Part shown: in pieces, positions 29,943 to 42,000 of the stretch
How the letters are laid out: each line of letters opens with the position of its first letter
Numbering within the stretch: the first letter of the stretch is position 1
Source of the DNA: Pseudo-nitzschia pungens
Taxonomy: Eukaryota; Bacillariophyta; Bacillariophyceae; Bacillariales; Bacillariaceae
Length of the DNA stretch: 64,000 nt
Assembly (NCBI GenBank): GCA_037355855.1
Contig: CM074758.1
Span: 8,591,001 to 8,655,000, forward strand
Reading direction: 5' to 3'
Made by a program: the position numbers and the translations under genes
The notes under the pieces: generated by a model
The model's database searches: none
What the model was told of the DNA's origin: nothing
The model's input: the letters and a program-made list of their open reading frames with translations, nothing else

Positions 29943-31405
29943 GGCTTGACGCGTAGCATGGTTTCGGCAGCGAGGTTCGATCGGTTAGGAAGCAAAATCC
30001 CGGTTCTGCAAGCGTTGCAAGGAAGAAGAGCGAACCATGCAACGCCGATGGATGTCTTGCGTTTTTGGTAGAAGGACCCGACCCGAACTCGTTGCGAGAG
30101 ATGTCGTCGGTGAGTAAGGTTACCGTATTGTTCGTATTGTTCGCGTTGCACGTATTGTTCGGATTCGTATTCGTATTCGTATTCGTATTCGTATTCGTAT
30201 TGGATCAGGGGCGGCGTTTATCGATCGCGATTCAACAGACAGGCCTCCCCTCTGGGCTTTTGCGGGTTCTTGCTTTCTCTTGGTGTGAAAGGTTGGAAGA
30301 TAGCAGTCTGCAGGGTACTAATACTAATACTCGTACTCGTAATTTTGAGATTGTTGGTATTGTACGGTACGAGTATCTTAGCTGTTAGCGAGAACGAAGA
30401 GGGCGTCAAGCGTCGTCGGACACCAAGCCAAAAATGCTCGACCTCGGCTCGGTTTTTCCTAGAACAAAAGAACGTTGGGAAAGAACAGGGCGCAGGAATA
30501 TGGCGACGGCAACAGTGGAAACTATTACAATTCACAATTCGAAAGGCTCATTCACAACGGCGAAGTAGGTACACGTAAGTTACCGTACAGTAAGAAAATT
30601 CGAAACTTCCCATTGGATCATTGGTGTGTTGCGTGAATTTTCAACTTCAAAAACGGATGATGATTGATGATTCATTCTACGGTACTGCGCCTTCTACGAC
30701 ACTATTCTGAACTTCGTTCGTGAATGGGCACGAGTCTGAAGTGCTCCCTACACGTTTGTATCCATGTACCGGTAACCTTAACCTCACGTCTAATTCGTAC
30801 TTAATACGGACTGGCGGCCAGACAGTACAAATCGGGAATACGAACCACGAGCAGACGACCGGAAAGGAGTGCGAGCGTCCTTTGGTGAACTCTCTCAATC
30901 TCAAAATTCAAAATGATAAAAAACTGTTTCAGTCCTGCACTCGTTGGGTTGTTCGAGGAGGGACGGTTGACTACCGTACGGTACTCTTACGATTACTAGT
31001 AAGGTTACGAGTAAGATTTCTCAACAATACAAGTAGTAATAACATTTTCTTTTGATTGGTGCGAGAAGCGGTTTCCTCGCATTGCGACCCGAACCAAGCC
31101 AATCTCCCCGATCGGTTTCCAAAACATTTTGATTCGAGATTCGAGATCAATCCTCCAAACTCCAAACACTCCCAACATCACTCTCGGGGAGACCAGAGAA
31201 ACCGAACAGAACAACGGACAACGGGACTGTACGGCAACGCGAGAGACAACAGCAACGAATCCAGAATCCACCCATCGACAGATCGATCGATCGAGAGAGT
31301 GAACTTTCTCCGAACCCATCCCAATCCACCAGACGCAGAAACTAACGAACAACCAACCAACCAAAACCAATACTATACTATTATACTACAAACCCATACG
31401 ATACC
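29943..31405. other. Divergent intergenic region
   Basis: Between the kinase (leftward) and Nup93 (rightward). Contains GTAAGGTTACCGTATTG at 30114, (CGTATT)n at 30160-30200, GGTAACCTTAAC at 30771, GTAAGGTTACGAG at 31003, and GATCGATC at 31284. No gene recognised. Confidence 0.5.
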
Positions 31406-34400
31406 ATGACGCAACTCCTCGGCAGCAATCCCACCGGAATGAGCAACGGCGGAAGCGGCGGCTTTGGCAACCTGGCTTCGGCGTCCCTGCCGAGCCTCGG
31501 CGGGGACCCCCTCACCCGCCCGACGTGGAAACGATCCCTCCAGGAACTCGCCGCCAGCAATCTTGCCGTGATGGGAAACGGAAGCGGCGGCGGCGGTGCA
31601 GCGGCGGTGGCTCCCCCCACCGCCGCGGCCCAGATGCTTCTCGGAAGCCGGACGGATTTCGGGTCACTCCTCGCCAACAAGAAATCTCGGCCCGGTCCGC
31701 AGCAACGACGGGCCCCGCAATCGTCGACGTCTTCTTTATCGTCGTCCGCTTCTCTCCCCGGGGGCAGGGTGTCCCTGGAAGCGATGCGGCGCTACCGGGA
31801 CGGGATGCTCGAACGCATCCTGAGGGACAAGGGAGAACAAATGCAGCAATTCCTGGGCAAGGCCGTCGAGCGACAGATCGAGGACGACTGGAACGAGGAG
31901 CGAAAGTGGTGGGGGGAGGAACTGGTCGGGGATCGGAACCTGGTGGACGCCACCAACGACCACGGGAATTCGGCCCTGGCGGCGACGGCGGCCTCTCGGA
32001 ATGCGGGAGGAGGAAGGGCTTCCGCAGCCGGAGGAGGAGGTGCGGGCGGTGCCTATGCAAGTGCCGGTGCCGCGCGATTGCTCGTTGCGGACTACCGCAG
32101 CGGCGGGACCGCCGGCGGAGGCTGCGATCCGGCCGCCATGAAGGAACACCTGGACGTGGTGAGAGAAATCCAGCCGACGTCGGATCCGCTCCGGGCCGCG
32201 GAGCGCTTCGAACAGCTGGCGTGCACCGAGGCCCTGTTCGGCGGGGGGTACAAGAACGCCTGGATGCTACTCCGGTGCATGCTTCCCAGCCTGCAGACGC
32301 CGATCAAGGGGGCCGAGGGAGCCCTGGCCTTTGTCTGCAAGCAGTACCAGACGCTCATCTACGGCCACGTCAAGTCGGCGAGCCTGTCGGGACAGGACGT
32401 TTCGACCCTGCCGCACGCCTACGGGGCCGAGGGAAGCACGGCGGAAACCATCGCGGCCTACGTCAAGCTCATTTCCGGGAGCCACGCCAGTGTCTGGGAA
32501 ATTCTGTACTACTGTGAGCAGCAATTTGTGGTCGTTGTCGTTGTTGTTGTCGTCGTTGTTGTCGTCGTTGTTGTCGTCGTTGTTGTCGTCGTTGTTGTCG
32601 GTGTTGTTGTCGGTGTTGTTGTTGTTGTTGTTGTTGTTGGTGTTGTTGGTGTTGGTGTTGGTGTTGTTATCAGTGCAATGCAGCATTTGTGTGTTGATGT
32701 GTGTGATTACCGGAACCCCGCCAATGCGGTTGGCGCTGCGAGGCCGCATATTATGTCAACCGTTCTGGTTCTTGCGTTGTCCCAAAACGATCTTCTCTCA
32801 CAATCACTTCTTGTGGTTCCTTTTCACGCAACTGGATTATTTTTCAATTATTTCATTTCATTTCAATTTTGTTTTGTTTTGTTTTGTTTTGTTCTGTTCT
32901 GTTCTGTTCTGTTCTGTTCTTTTCTGTTCTTTTCTTTTCTTTTCAATGCTGTTTTGTTCCAGGTCTTCGTTGCGGTGATGCCAAGGCGGCCAAGGATGTA
33001 TTGGATGGCACACCCGCGGGACGCGAACAATTTATGGAGCAGCCCTTTCTGAGCGATGTCATTGGCAAGCTGAGTGCCCGACAAGGTGCCGCGTCGTGCA
33101 TATTCGAAAACGGTTCGCCGATGATCAGCTCCGAACACCGATCCACCATTCTAAACATGCACGAAAAGACGAAAAACCTGGAACCCGACAACACGCACAA
33201 GCTATCTGTATTGGCTCTTCTCTGCGGGGGACAACTGGAATCGTATCCATCCATTGAAGATTATTTGTTTGGACGATTGTGGTTTGCCCTCATGGATCGG
33301 GAAGATCCGGTGTCGCGGATCAAAGAGATCGGGGCCAGCGTCCGGAAATACGGGCCTTCCTATTTTACGGGGGACGGTTGTGGCGAATGGAATTACGTAT
33401 TGCCTCTCATGGTATCGCAACAATTCGAAACGGCGCTGTCGTATCTCGGTCAGGCGGGGGGTCCCACTGGCTTGCTACAAGCTACTCACCTGGGCATCGT
33501 TTTTGCGCTGGCTCGGGTGAACGTGGCGGACCTGGGAGACGCCTCGTCGTCGTCCAGGGGATCGTCGCCGCGTGACGTGGTCACCACTTTGCTCGTCAAT
33601 TACGCCATCCTGTCCGAACGAGAACCGTCCGCACGAGGGCTCGCTTCCCTGGAGTACCTGCTGATGATTCCCAACACGGAGGAGTCCAATCACCAGGTTG
33701 CCAATCTGATCCACCGATCACCGGCGGACCAAAGGGAGGGACTCATAGGAGTTCTAGACGCCGTCGGCAACCGAAAGGAAAGCGAATTGGACAGGCGATT
33801 GCCCGACGACGAGGTCTGCGCCATTCTCGACGAAGCGGCAGAGCTTTTCAAGAAACAAGCCTCCGATCGTTCCAAGGCCGAACTCGGCGCCCAGCTCTTC
33901 ATGCTGGGTTACAAACACTCCAAGCTCGTGCAACTCTTGAACGAACAACTCTCTCCCATCACCCTTTTCGACGAGGACAAGAGGTACTGGATGGCACAAT
34001 CGGAACTCTTTTACGATGCCTACCTATCCAAGCGGACCAAGGTGCTGGATTCGATAGAACGGGAAGGAAAACTCGGCCTCATCGAAACCAACCGCAGCCT
34101 GTTGCAGCTCCGATCCTTCATGGACGCCTACAACCAGAGACAATTCGAGGCGGCCTTTGGAATCGTGTCCCGAACGGGACTCTTGCCCTTCTCGCAGGAC
34201 GACCTGAACGAGAAATCCAGCAAGTTCGTGGACCTGGATCCGATCCTCAAGAAGGAGATTCCCTCCGTCCTCACGGCGACCGTGGAGTGTGTCAGCGAGC
34301 TCTTCCACCGCCTCAAATCGGAATCTCGCGGCCTTCCCGCCGTCGTCGTCGACCGCCTCAAGGAACTCCAGTACCTGGCGCGGTACCTCTTCATCTACGC

Positions 34401-34470
34401 CGGCATTGTCCACATGCCCAGCTCCTGCAAGAACGACATTGCCCGCATGAGGGCCCACATGATTCTGTAA
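31406..34470 (+). CDS. Nucleoporin Nup93/Nic96
   Basis: Linker nucleoporin of the inner ring of the nuclear pore. Two exons, 31406-32513 and 32963-34470; the intron 32514-32962 has donor GTGAGC and acceptor TTGTTCCAG, and the splice restores the Cys codon (YYC-LRCGDAKAA) to give 871 residues, close to the family size. The N-terminal 140 residues are Gly/Ser/Ala-rich. Family blocks include RQIEDDWNEERKWWGEELV, the helical core with LESYPSIEDYLFGRLWFAL, GPSYFTGDGCGEWNYVLPL and QFETALSYL, ending in the helical repeat LKELQYLARYLFIYAG. No mutations in the reading frame. Confidence 0.93.
32514..32962 (+). repeat. Nup93 intron built of simple repeats
   Basis: The intron contains (GTT/GTC)n from 32523 to about 32670 and a (TTTTG/TTCTG)n pyrimidine-rich tract from 32870 to 32945 that immediately precedes the acceptor. 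Both keep an ORF open through the intron, which explains the misleading long ORFs here. Confidence 0.85.
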
Positions 34471-35057
34471 TCACTGCTGTGCTGCTACAGCTGCTACAGC
34501 TGCTACAGCTGTTGCTGTTGCTGCTGTTGTTGTTATTGTTATTGTTGTTGTTGTTGCTAGCTGGAATGGATGGATGAATGGATGCACCACTTTTGCAAAA
34601 CATATCTTACCGTACTAGCAACATATCAGTAACAATCATTGCAGACAAGCACAATCCGAATGCAATCCGAACCACTACTGTCCATGGTGCAGTCCCAACA
34701 CTACAATGATCTTCTAACAATATCAAAATAATGATATTATAATATAGTACTTGGATTATAGAACAGGAATCCTGTAGTCACGAAAACCCACGAGACAGAT
34801 CGAGGTGGGTACTTCTAGAAGGTAACAAGAAAATGATTTGTTTTAATGCTATTAATTAATAAGGCTCGCAGTAGTAGATCAGTCCACAATGGATCGATTC
34901 CTGAACCCGCCACGAAAGATCCCGCAAAAGTTTGCTCTCAATTTCTTGGACGGAAGGATACTTGTTTTTCTTTGTATGGCTTCACTTCCGAGGACCTAGT
35001 AACGAGGTAGTAGTACCACCACTACTAGTGGTGCTAGCAGTACTACTAAAACCGGTA

Positions 35058-35477
35058 TCGTTTAGTTGCGGCGGCATGAAAAATCGACGCATATGCGTCG
35101 ATTGATTTTTATGTAATACTAACTTCTAAAGTATCCACCCAACAACAACAAGTAATGGCTCTTTCGAAAGCTCTCGCTCTCCTCTTTCCATAGGTACATG
35201 GTTCTATATACTTCAGAGGTGGTGCTCGTGTTGTTGCAAATAGCTACTCACTGAAGTTGACGCATGAAATTTAGTATCGACGCATATGCGTCGATTTTTC
35301 CTCTCGCGCATTTACTAGTAATGACTAATTCGTTGGATTCAATCGTTTCTCAAATTGGTATGCGTTCTCAGTGTACCGTATCCGGATAGACGACGGTGTG
35401 AATGTGTACTAAAAAAAATATGGGAAAATCAACTGTGGCACAGTAGGTAAGGCTTATTTGCCGCCGCAACTAAACGA
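35058..35477. mobile_element. 420-bp MITE with 19-bp terminal inverted repeats and TA target duplication
   Basis: Left end TCGTTTAGTTGCGGCGGCA (35058-35076) is matched perfectly by its reverse complement at 35459-35477, and both ends are flanked by TA (35056-35057 and 35478-35479), the target-site duplication of Tc1/mariner-type transposons. Inside each half is the same 16-bp palindrome CGACGCATATGCGTCG (35085-35100 and 35278-35293). No transposase ORF, so it is a non-autonomous element. Confidence 0.85.
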
Positions 35478-36559
35478 TAGTTTCACAAAACTACTACTAC
35501 TACTACTACTAGTAACTATCACAGTAATATGCTGCGTCATATTGTTGGCGGGAATTGCATACTACCGTACGGTAGGTAGTAGAAGCAGCAGTTAGGAAGA
35601 GTGGAACAACAAGAAGTGAACACCAGCGGCAGGAACGATTGATTGATTCAATCAAAAACAGGAAAGCAACAACAAAAAACCAACAAGATGGAAAAGCTGC
35701 TGTTCTTGTTCGCAACCAAAGGCTTGCTGGCGAGGGCCTAGTTAGTAAAACTTATCCATTGTGTGTGCGATGTGTTTGTTGGTTGCATGAACAGTCATAA
35801 GTACTCTTACAAGATCAAACTCTCTCAAAATACGGTTTTCATTCGTGCGATTGATGCAACATCAAAATGGACGTGGGGTATCCTCACACTTTTTTCTGGG
35901 TAAATTTACATTTTTTTAAAAACATACTACATTACCTACTTTAACTAAAAAATGTATGATGGTGAAAAATATCAATATGACGCAAGGAGTTCTTCTTCTC
36001 CATCACGGAATATCGTGGAATAACATCCTCATTCTTCATTCTCCCAATCGAACTTTTATGCGTCTTGCAATACTCCAGTTCCAAATGGAACTTGCTCCTT
36101 CAGTCATTCACAGCGGTAGTACTCTCGGACCTTTTTGACCTCGACAATTCCCGATATTTTCTTCAGGAGCCACTGTGCTCCCTTTCCTGCCTGGAATCAT
36201 CCTTGTCACTAGCCATCGAGATGTGTATAATCCACCAATTCTCAATTCAGGCACCAATTTGCACCATGGCATCACGAATCAAGTTTACGTCGCTTTTTGA
36301 TCATTATGAACTGGCAATTTATGAGGAGGATTACTCCCCATCTTTATCGTCAACATTCAGCGGTTTACGGATAGAGCCGACTGATATCCATGGACCCATG
36401 GACCCAACGGAGGTATGTCATAGTACCGCCATTTCTTTATTTCTTCACAAGAGTCAGGTGGATTGTTGACTTCTATTTTTGTCCGTTTCCTCTTTAACAC
36501 TCATTATACAGTACCTATTTGTTCCCTCCGTCAGGATGCCCTTTGTTGGTCCACAACGG

Positions 36560-36618
36560 ATAAAGGTTTGGCGCCAACAGATAAAGGTTTGGCGCCAACG
36601 GATAAAGGTTTGGCGCCA
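36560..36618. repeat. 21-bp tandem repeat, three copies
   Basis: Unit GATAAAGGTTTGGCGCCAAC plus one variable base, three near-perfect copies; the reading frame would give DKGLAPT repeats but no gene context supports translation. Confidence 0.9.
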
Positions 36619-36742
36619 CATTTAGTTATCATAAAAATAGAAAACCAATGCGGACCAATAGGGGACAGGCAGACAGTGGGGGGACAGGCAGACAGTGGGG
36701 AAGTGGACAGGAAGAAGGGGGACAGACAGACAGTGGAGAAGC

Positions 36743-37096
36743 GGACCAGTCGCGTACGATTTATACCAGTTGTACATACCCTGGGTATAGCATCCGCACT
36801 AGCACAGTGTAGCTGAGTGCTACAGGGTTAGGGTTGCAAATGCTACCCTACCATGCTACCATGCTAAGATACTATGCTACCGCCGGGGTCGGGTCATTGG
36901 TGTGCAATATGTAAGGTTACTATGACCGGACACCTAACCCAAACAGTTATTAAGCGAGCTAGTATAGTATCTTAGCATGGTAGCATGGTAGGTTAGCATT
37001 AGGAACCCTAACCCTGTAGCACTCAGCTACACTGTGCTAGTGTGGATGCTATACCCGGGGTATGTACAAGTGGTATAAATCGTACGCGACTGGTCC
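36743..37096. repeat. Large inverted repeat (foldback element) with telomere-like core
   Basis: Arms of about 133 bp (36743-36875 and 36964-37096) are imperfect reverse complements around an ~88-bp spacer. The outer ends read GGACCAGTCGCGTACGATTT and its complement. Each arm carries a short telomere-like AGGGTTAGGG / CCCTAACCCT segment (about 36824 and 37007). A transcript would form a long hairpin. Confidence 0.85.
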
Positions 37097-37319
37097 TTAG
37101 GGAGTTTTACGTAGAGATGGGGGAACAGACAGTACGTGTGATTCTACAGGGAAAATTCTGGTAGTTCTGTCCAGAGTTGCGGGCAATGGAATAGAAGTAC
37201 TACTTTTGGCCCTGTAGAATTTACGTAGGGGGGGGAAAGACAGACGATTGGATGAGCCAATTAAAAAAATTCAAATTTTGTGTAGGATTTGTACCGGGAG
37301 CTGTGTAGAAAATAAATTG

Positions 37320-37560
37320 ACGCGAGAGAGGTGCGATCGATAGAGGTGCAGCGGCATGTTGACGCGATAAAGGTGCAGATTGACGCGATAGAGGTGCAGA
37401 TTGACGCGATAGAGGTGCAAGACGCGAGCGATAGAGGTATGTTGCTCTTTTAACACTTACAGAGAGGTGCAAGTCGATAGAGGTGCAAGTTGATAGAGGT
37501 GCGAGCGATTGTGGTGCGATTCGATACAGGTGTATGTCGACCATGGGGGTGCAAAAATTG
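37320..37560. repeat. Degenerate 21-bp GATAGAGGTGCA minisatellite
   Basis: Repeats of the type GATAGAGGTGCAGATTGACGC, three well-preserved units at 37367-37425 and degraded copies of GAGGTGC on both sides up to about 37615. Confidence 0.8.
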
Positions 37561-38514
37561 TTCGGCGTACGTACGGTGGGTGTAGGGGAGGTGCGAGTTA
37601 ATCAATATTAGAGGTGCATGTTAATTAAGTGTAAAGTTAGTTAAGTATAGTTGGTTCTTAATTAAGAAGAAGAACGTTCTGACGTAGGTACGTTCATATG
37701 TTTGGAAAGTTCTGTAAGTGGTTGAAAAGTGTAAGGAAAAAGTGTGAGGTTACCCAAAAAAAGTGTGATATTACCCTTGTACCTTATCAAAATCACATGC
37801 CACGACTTATAGGCTTTGTGACAAAGTAGTAATAGTGTTTTTATTTTAGTGGAAATAAATACCCTTATTGGGCAATACAAGTTGCTGCCCCGTTGCTTTC
37901 CGTTGGTTCCATAGCTCTAGCTATTACCGTACATCTGTTTCTTGCACGCTCAGGCTTTTTTTGTATCGGTACAAATCGGTAGTGGCTTTGCCATGCGAAT
38001 TGGTGGATGGAATTGTGAAAAAGCTACTAGGGATTTCTGGCTTTTATTATTTCATCTCTGGCACCAGTTTCAACGACTACGGTGATGGTAAGGTACCGTT
38101 ACAGGTTGACCTTACGCAGTCCACGGATTCGTTCACTCACTCACTCCAACCGGGAACATTTGCGATTGTCGTGTTGATTTGGACTGTTTTAGGAAACAAT
38201 TGACTGTGCGGTAATTTACTGTTTCGCAAACGAAAGTTCATCAGGGCTTCTGCACTGCACGACCATACGAGCATCGTATATTTTTGATTGCGCAACATAC
38301 CCCGACACTCTCCGCTAGTCTTCCGACCGGGAGGCAGTTATCGTGACACCCGCAGAGAGAGAGAGAGAGAGAGAGTCGGTCTGGTTTCATCAAACCGAAC
38401 TCGGTGAGTTAGCGGCGCCGCATCGGTTCCTTTTGCCCGCGAAATTCACGGCGTCCCACACGGAACGGGACTTCGCATCCAACCAACGATACAGTATACA
38501 ATTCGGAAAAAACC

Positions 38515-38987
38515 ATGGGATCCTCCCACTCGGCCGATCCGGAGGCCGACGCGAATTCGAATTCGAACGCGACGGAAGACGACGAGAGCGGGTGCGCCGG
38601 CAACCGCGGCGGCGGCGAAGCGTCGAACCATCGAAATCCGCACCGCGCAACTCCATCGTCCGGCGGAAGCATCCACAATGACCGCGACCGCGACCGCGCC
38701 TGGGGCCCTCCTCCATCGATCCCCGCCTCGAACTCCGATGCCAATGCCAATGCCAACGCAAATGCAAGTGCAAATGCACACTCAAATAATACTAATAGTT
38801 ATGCGAACTATAATCCGATCGCCACCAGCAATTCCCAACTGGAAACCTTTCTCCGGGATCTGCGACTCTTGCCCATCAGCGAGGGGGAGGCGTCGAGCTC
38901 GCAACCTTACAGCGAGAGGAATGGCAAGAACGACGCGGACCAAAACGGGGCGAACGGCACGGGCGCGAACGATATGGAGGTTGATAC

Positions 38988-39020
<33 letters not shown>

Positions 39021-42000
39021 TGACTTTTGTCCGGACCGCGGCCCGAACTTTGAGTGGACGGGACGGAGCCTCGAGAGCCTCGTGTCGGGATTCGGCTCGG
39101 TGGCGCCGATTCTGGGAACCGGGACCGAGACTAAGACCCGGAACACTCTTCGCAATGGAAATGGCATTGGCAGTGGCAGCGGCAGCGGCACTCAAAGTGC
39201 CAGAGGCACCGCCACCGCCACCGCAAACAGAAACGGCACCGGCGGGAGGATGGAGTCCCCCCGCGGCGGCCCCGGCGGCGGCGGCAGCGGCCCCAACGTG
39301 GCGCTCCATCTGCTGGCCCGCGAGATGACCGGCCGCACCCGCAATCCGCGCAACCTCCCGGCCTCGGAGCGGCTCTACCGGATGGGCGGGATGGCCCTCT
39401 ACGACGCGCTGGACGGACCGGCGGACGGCATGTGCACCGAGGTGGCGGATCTGGAGGCCGCCATCGACGCCGGCGACTGGAACGCCACGCAGCAGATCGT
39501 CTCCAAGCTGGCGCCGCGGTTGATCGGCGATCCGAGCGGGGGTCTCTTTCCGCCGCCGCAGGGATCGGGACCGGGAGGATCGGGATTGTCGTCGGCGTCG
39601 CGGACCGACGATCCCGGTTTGCCCCCGACCGCACCGCTGTACCACGCCGGCGGGGGACGAATCGGACTGGAGCGGGAGGCCTTTTGCGCGGCCGGCGGCA
39701 TCGACGTCCTGCTGCGGGTGTTTTGGGAGCCCCGTTTCGTCGGACGAGCCATGGCGGAGTCCCTCGACGCCCGCGATCTGAGCCCCGAGTTGCTGGAGGC
39801 GCAGACGCCGGCGCAGGCGCAGGCGCAGACGCCGACGCACTTTTCCCTGCTGGGCCATTGCTGGAACGAGGCCCTGGCCTGCCTCCGGGAGCTGGTGTAC
39901 GCCATCCCGTCGTTGCTCGAGACGGAGAAGGTCCTGGGCGGTGGCGGCAACAACGACGGCGGGGGAGAACACCGATTGCTGCCCTTTTTGTTCACGCTGC
40001 TGGCGCACGATTTTGTCTTTGACGGGGCCGCGGCGCTCATCGAGGAGATTCTGAGTTTGCAGTCGCACTCGCCACAGCACGACGAGGAAGCGCAGCAGCA
40101 GTCGCAGTCGCAGTCGCAATTGCAATCGCAACAATCGTCGGGGGGAGGCTGTCCATCAATCGGTGGGGGAAGCAGCCACGATGACGACGACGATGAGACC
40201 TCGCGAGCCCAGCACCGGCATCATTCTTCCGGCGGCGAAGCGCCGCAACACCAACACCAACACCAGCAGCAACCCCGGGTCCGCGTCGCTCCCCCCACCA
40301 CTTTTTTCCTGGGCAACGTTCCCGATCTCTACCAGCTGTGGGGCGGCTTCAACTGCCGACATCTGGCCCAGTTTTGCCGCATCCTGGCCCTCCTCATTTT
40401 CGAGCCGGAAGACCGGCAGCTCCTGGAGAGTCCCGCGGTCCTCAAGTCCATCGAGCTCCTCCAGCTCCGGCGGAATCGGGCCGCGCGGGCCGCTCGGGAT
40501 TCCACGGTCGACATGAACCAGTCGATTCTGCTGGGAGACGAGGCTCTGGTCCTGCGGCTGCTGGACCTCCTGACGGTTCTCAATTTCGGTCCGGCCCTGC
40601 GGTCGTCGGCGTCGGTCCACGTCATGGCGCAGTTCCCGTACATTGCCGACACGCTCACCATGCTCGGGCTGCACGAATTCGACCACTGGGAGGACGTGGA
40701 ACGGTACCACGCCCTGGCCCGCAAGCGACTGGTGGACAACGACGGCGGGAGCGGGAGAAGCAACAGCAACAGCAATCACAACGGAAACGGCAACAGAAAC
40801 GGCAACAGAAACGGCACCGCAAACAATAACGAAAACGATACCAATCGCCGCAGGGGACTCCACGAGCTCGGATCGGTGGCCCGGATGCTCGAAACGCTTT
40901 CGAGCGCCCTGCGGACGGCTCCGGGCGAACCCGTCAACCAGCTCGGACACATTATTGCGGTCATTGGCGCCGCGCAACGGGCGGGAGTGGTGGTGGGAAG
41001 GACCGCCAGGCAGCAGTATCGAAGCGGCAATAGCAATAGCAGCAGCACTAGCAACAGCGGTGCCGCGCAACACACGGGCCGCAACTCCGAGCGAGCAAAC
41101 GAACCGGCTCCTTCGGGATTCATGGACGGAATCTGGTCCGATTCCTTACGGAATGGTCACGACGGATACAACGAGGTTCCGTCGTCGTCGTCGTCGTCGT
41201 CGTCGTCTTCCAGCCGAAACACGAGGATCCTCACGCCAGAGGACGCCGCCAATATTTTGCAATTCAATGCCCTCCTGCTCAGTCCCTTCCAGGTGGAGAT
41301 TCTCTTTGTCCTCTGCACCTTGCTCGGGGGACGACGAAAGGTCGACGCCCAGGACCTTCTCAAGCGCCACGGGATCATCGACATTCTCGACGACATGTTC
41401 CAGCGGCTGCCCTGGGATTCGCTGTCCCCCACGCGGGAACCCCTCCCGCACCGGGAGCGAGACCGGTCGCACGAAAGCGCCGCCAACGACGCGAGCGGAA
41501 TCGGGGAAGAACCCTACGGGATCCACGGACCGGGCTGCGAGTGCACCCCCGAGAGCGCGCTGTGCGTTCAATACCTCCGCCTGCTCCACAATTTTTGCGA
41601 CCGGGACTGCGACAACTACCACGGACGGCGGTTGCTGCTCAGCGACGCCGAGCGGGACTTTGTCTTTGCGCCGTTTGACCGAAGCAGCGTCGGCGGCGAC
41701 AACGGCAACGGCAACAAAGATGCTTTCGCATCGACCCTCGCCCCGGGCCTCCTCTCCAAGATCGTTGCCGCCTTTGTCGGCGAGTCGGACGAATCCCCCT
41801 ACCGGTTCTGGCTCTCGAGCTGCGTGGAATCCTTTCTGCGCGGATCCTCCTCCGTCGAGCAGGTCTTTGTGGCCAGGACCACCGGTTTGATGAAGCATTT
41901 GATCGACGACGTGACAAGCCAGCGGCTGCACTGCGCCGGGAGCTTGCAGACCTCCTTTGATCTGCTGGGAGAGCTCTGCAAGGGCAACGTCGAGGTCCTC

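Larger units (their letters stand above)
34471..38514. other. 4-kb gene-poor block with transposon remnants and minisatellites
   Basis: No gene recognised; ORFs up to 134 codons (36065-36469) lack family features. Begins with (GCTGCTACA)n at 34482-34512 and (TTG)n at 34513-34557. Contains the MITE, the large inverted repeat and two minisatellites listed separately, and a (GA)n tract at 38356-38374 just before the next gene. Confidence 0.6.

Noticed and set aside
28422..30071. 549-codon plus-strand ORF
   Set aside because: Antisense shadow of the ABC1 kinase exon, whose splice sites and kinase motifs are clear.
32869..32962. N-terminal part of the ORF beginning at 32869 (Phe/Leu/Ser-rich)
   Set aside because: Encoded by the TTTTG/TTCTG repeat in the Nup93 intron.
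36560..36618. Direct repeats resembling a small CRISPR array
   Set aside because: Units abut with no spacers and the genome is eukaryotic.
35956..36816. Plus-strand ORFs of 60-134 codons
   Set aside because: No family features, no convincing splice sites, partly repeat-coded.
36824..37016. Telomere-like TTAGGG sequence as evidence of a chromosome end
   Set aside because: Only one to two units in each arm of an inverted repeat, flanked by ordinary sequence.
37320..37560. Regularly spaced repeats that might be an array or origin
   Set aside because: Degenerate minisatellite; no spacer structure and no associated genes.
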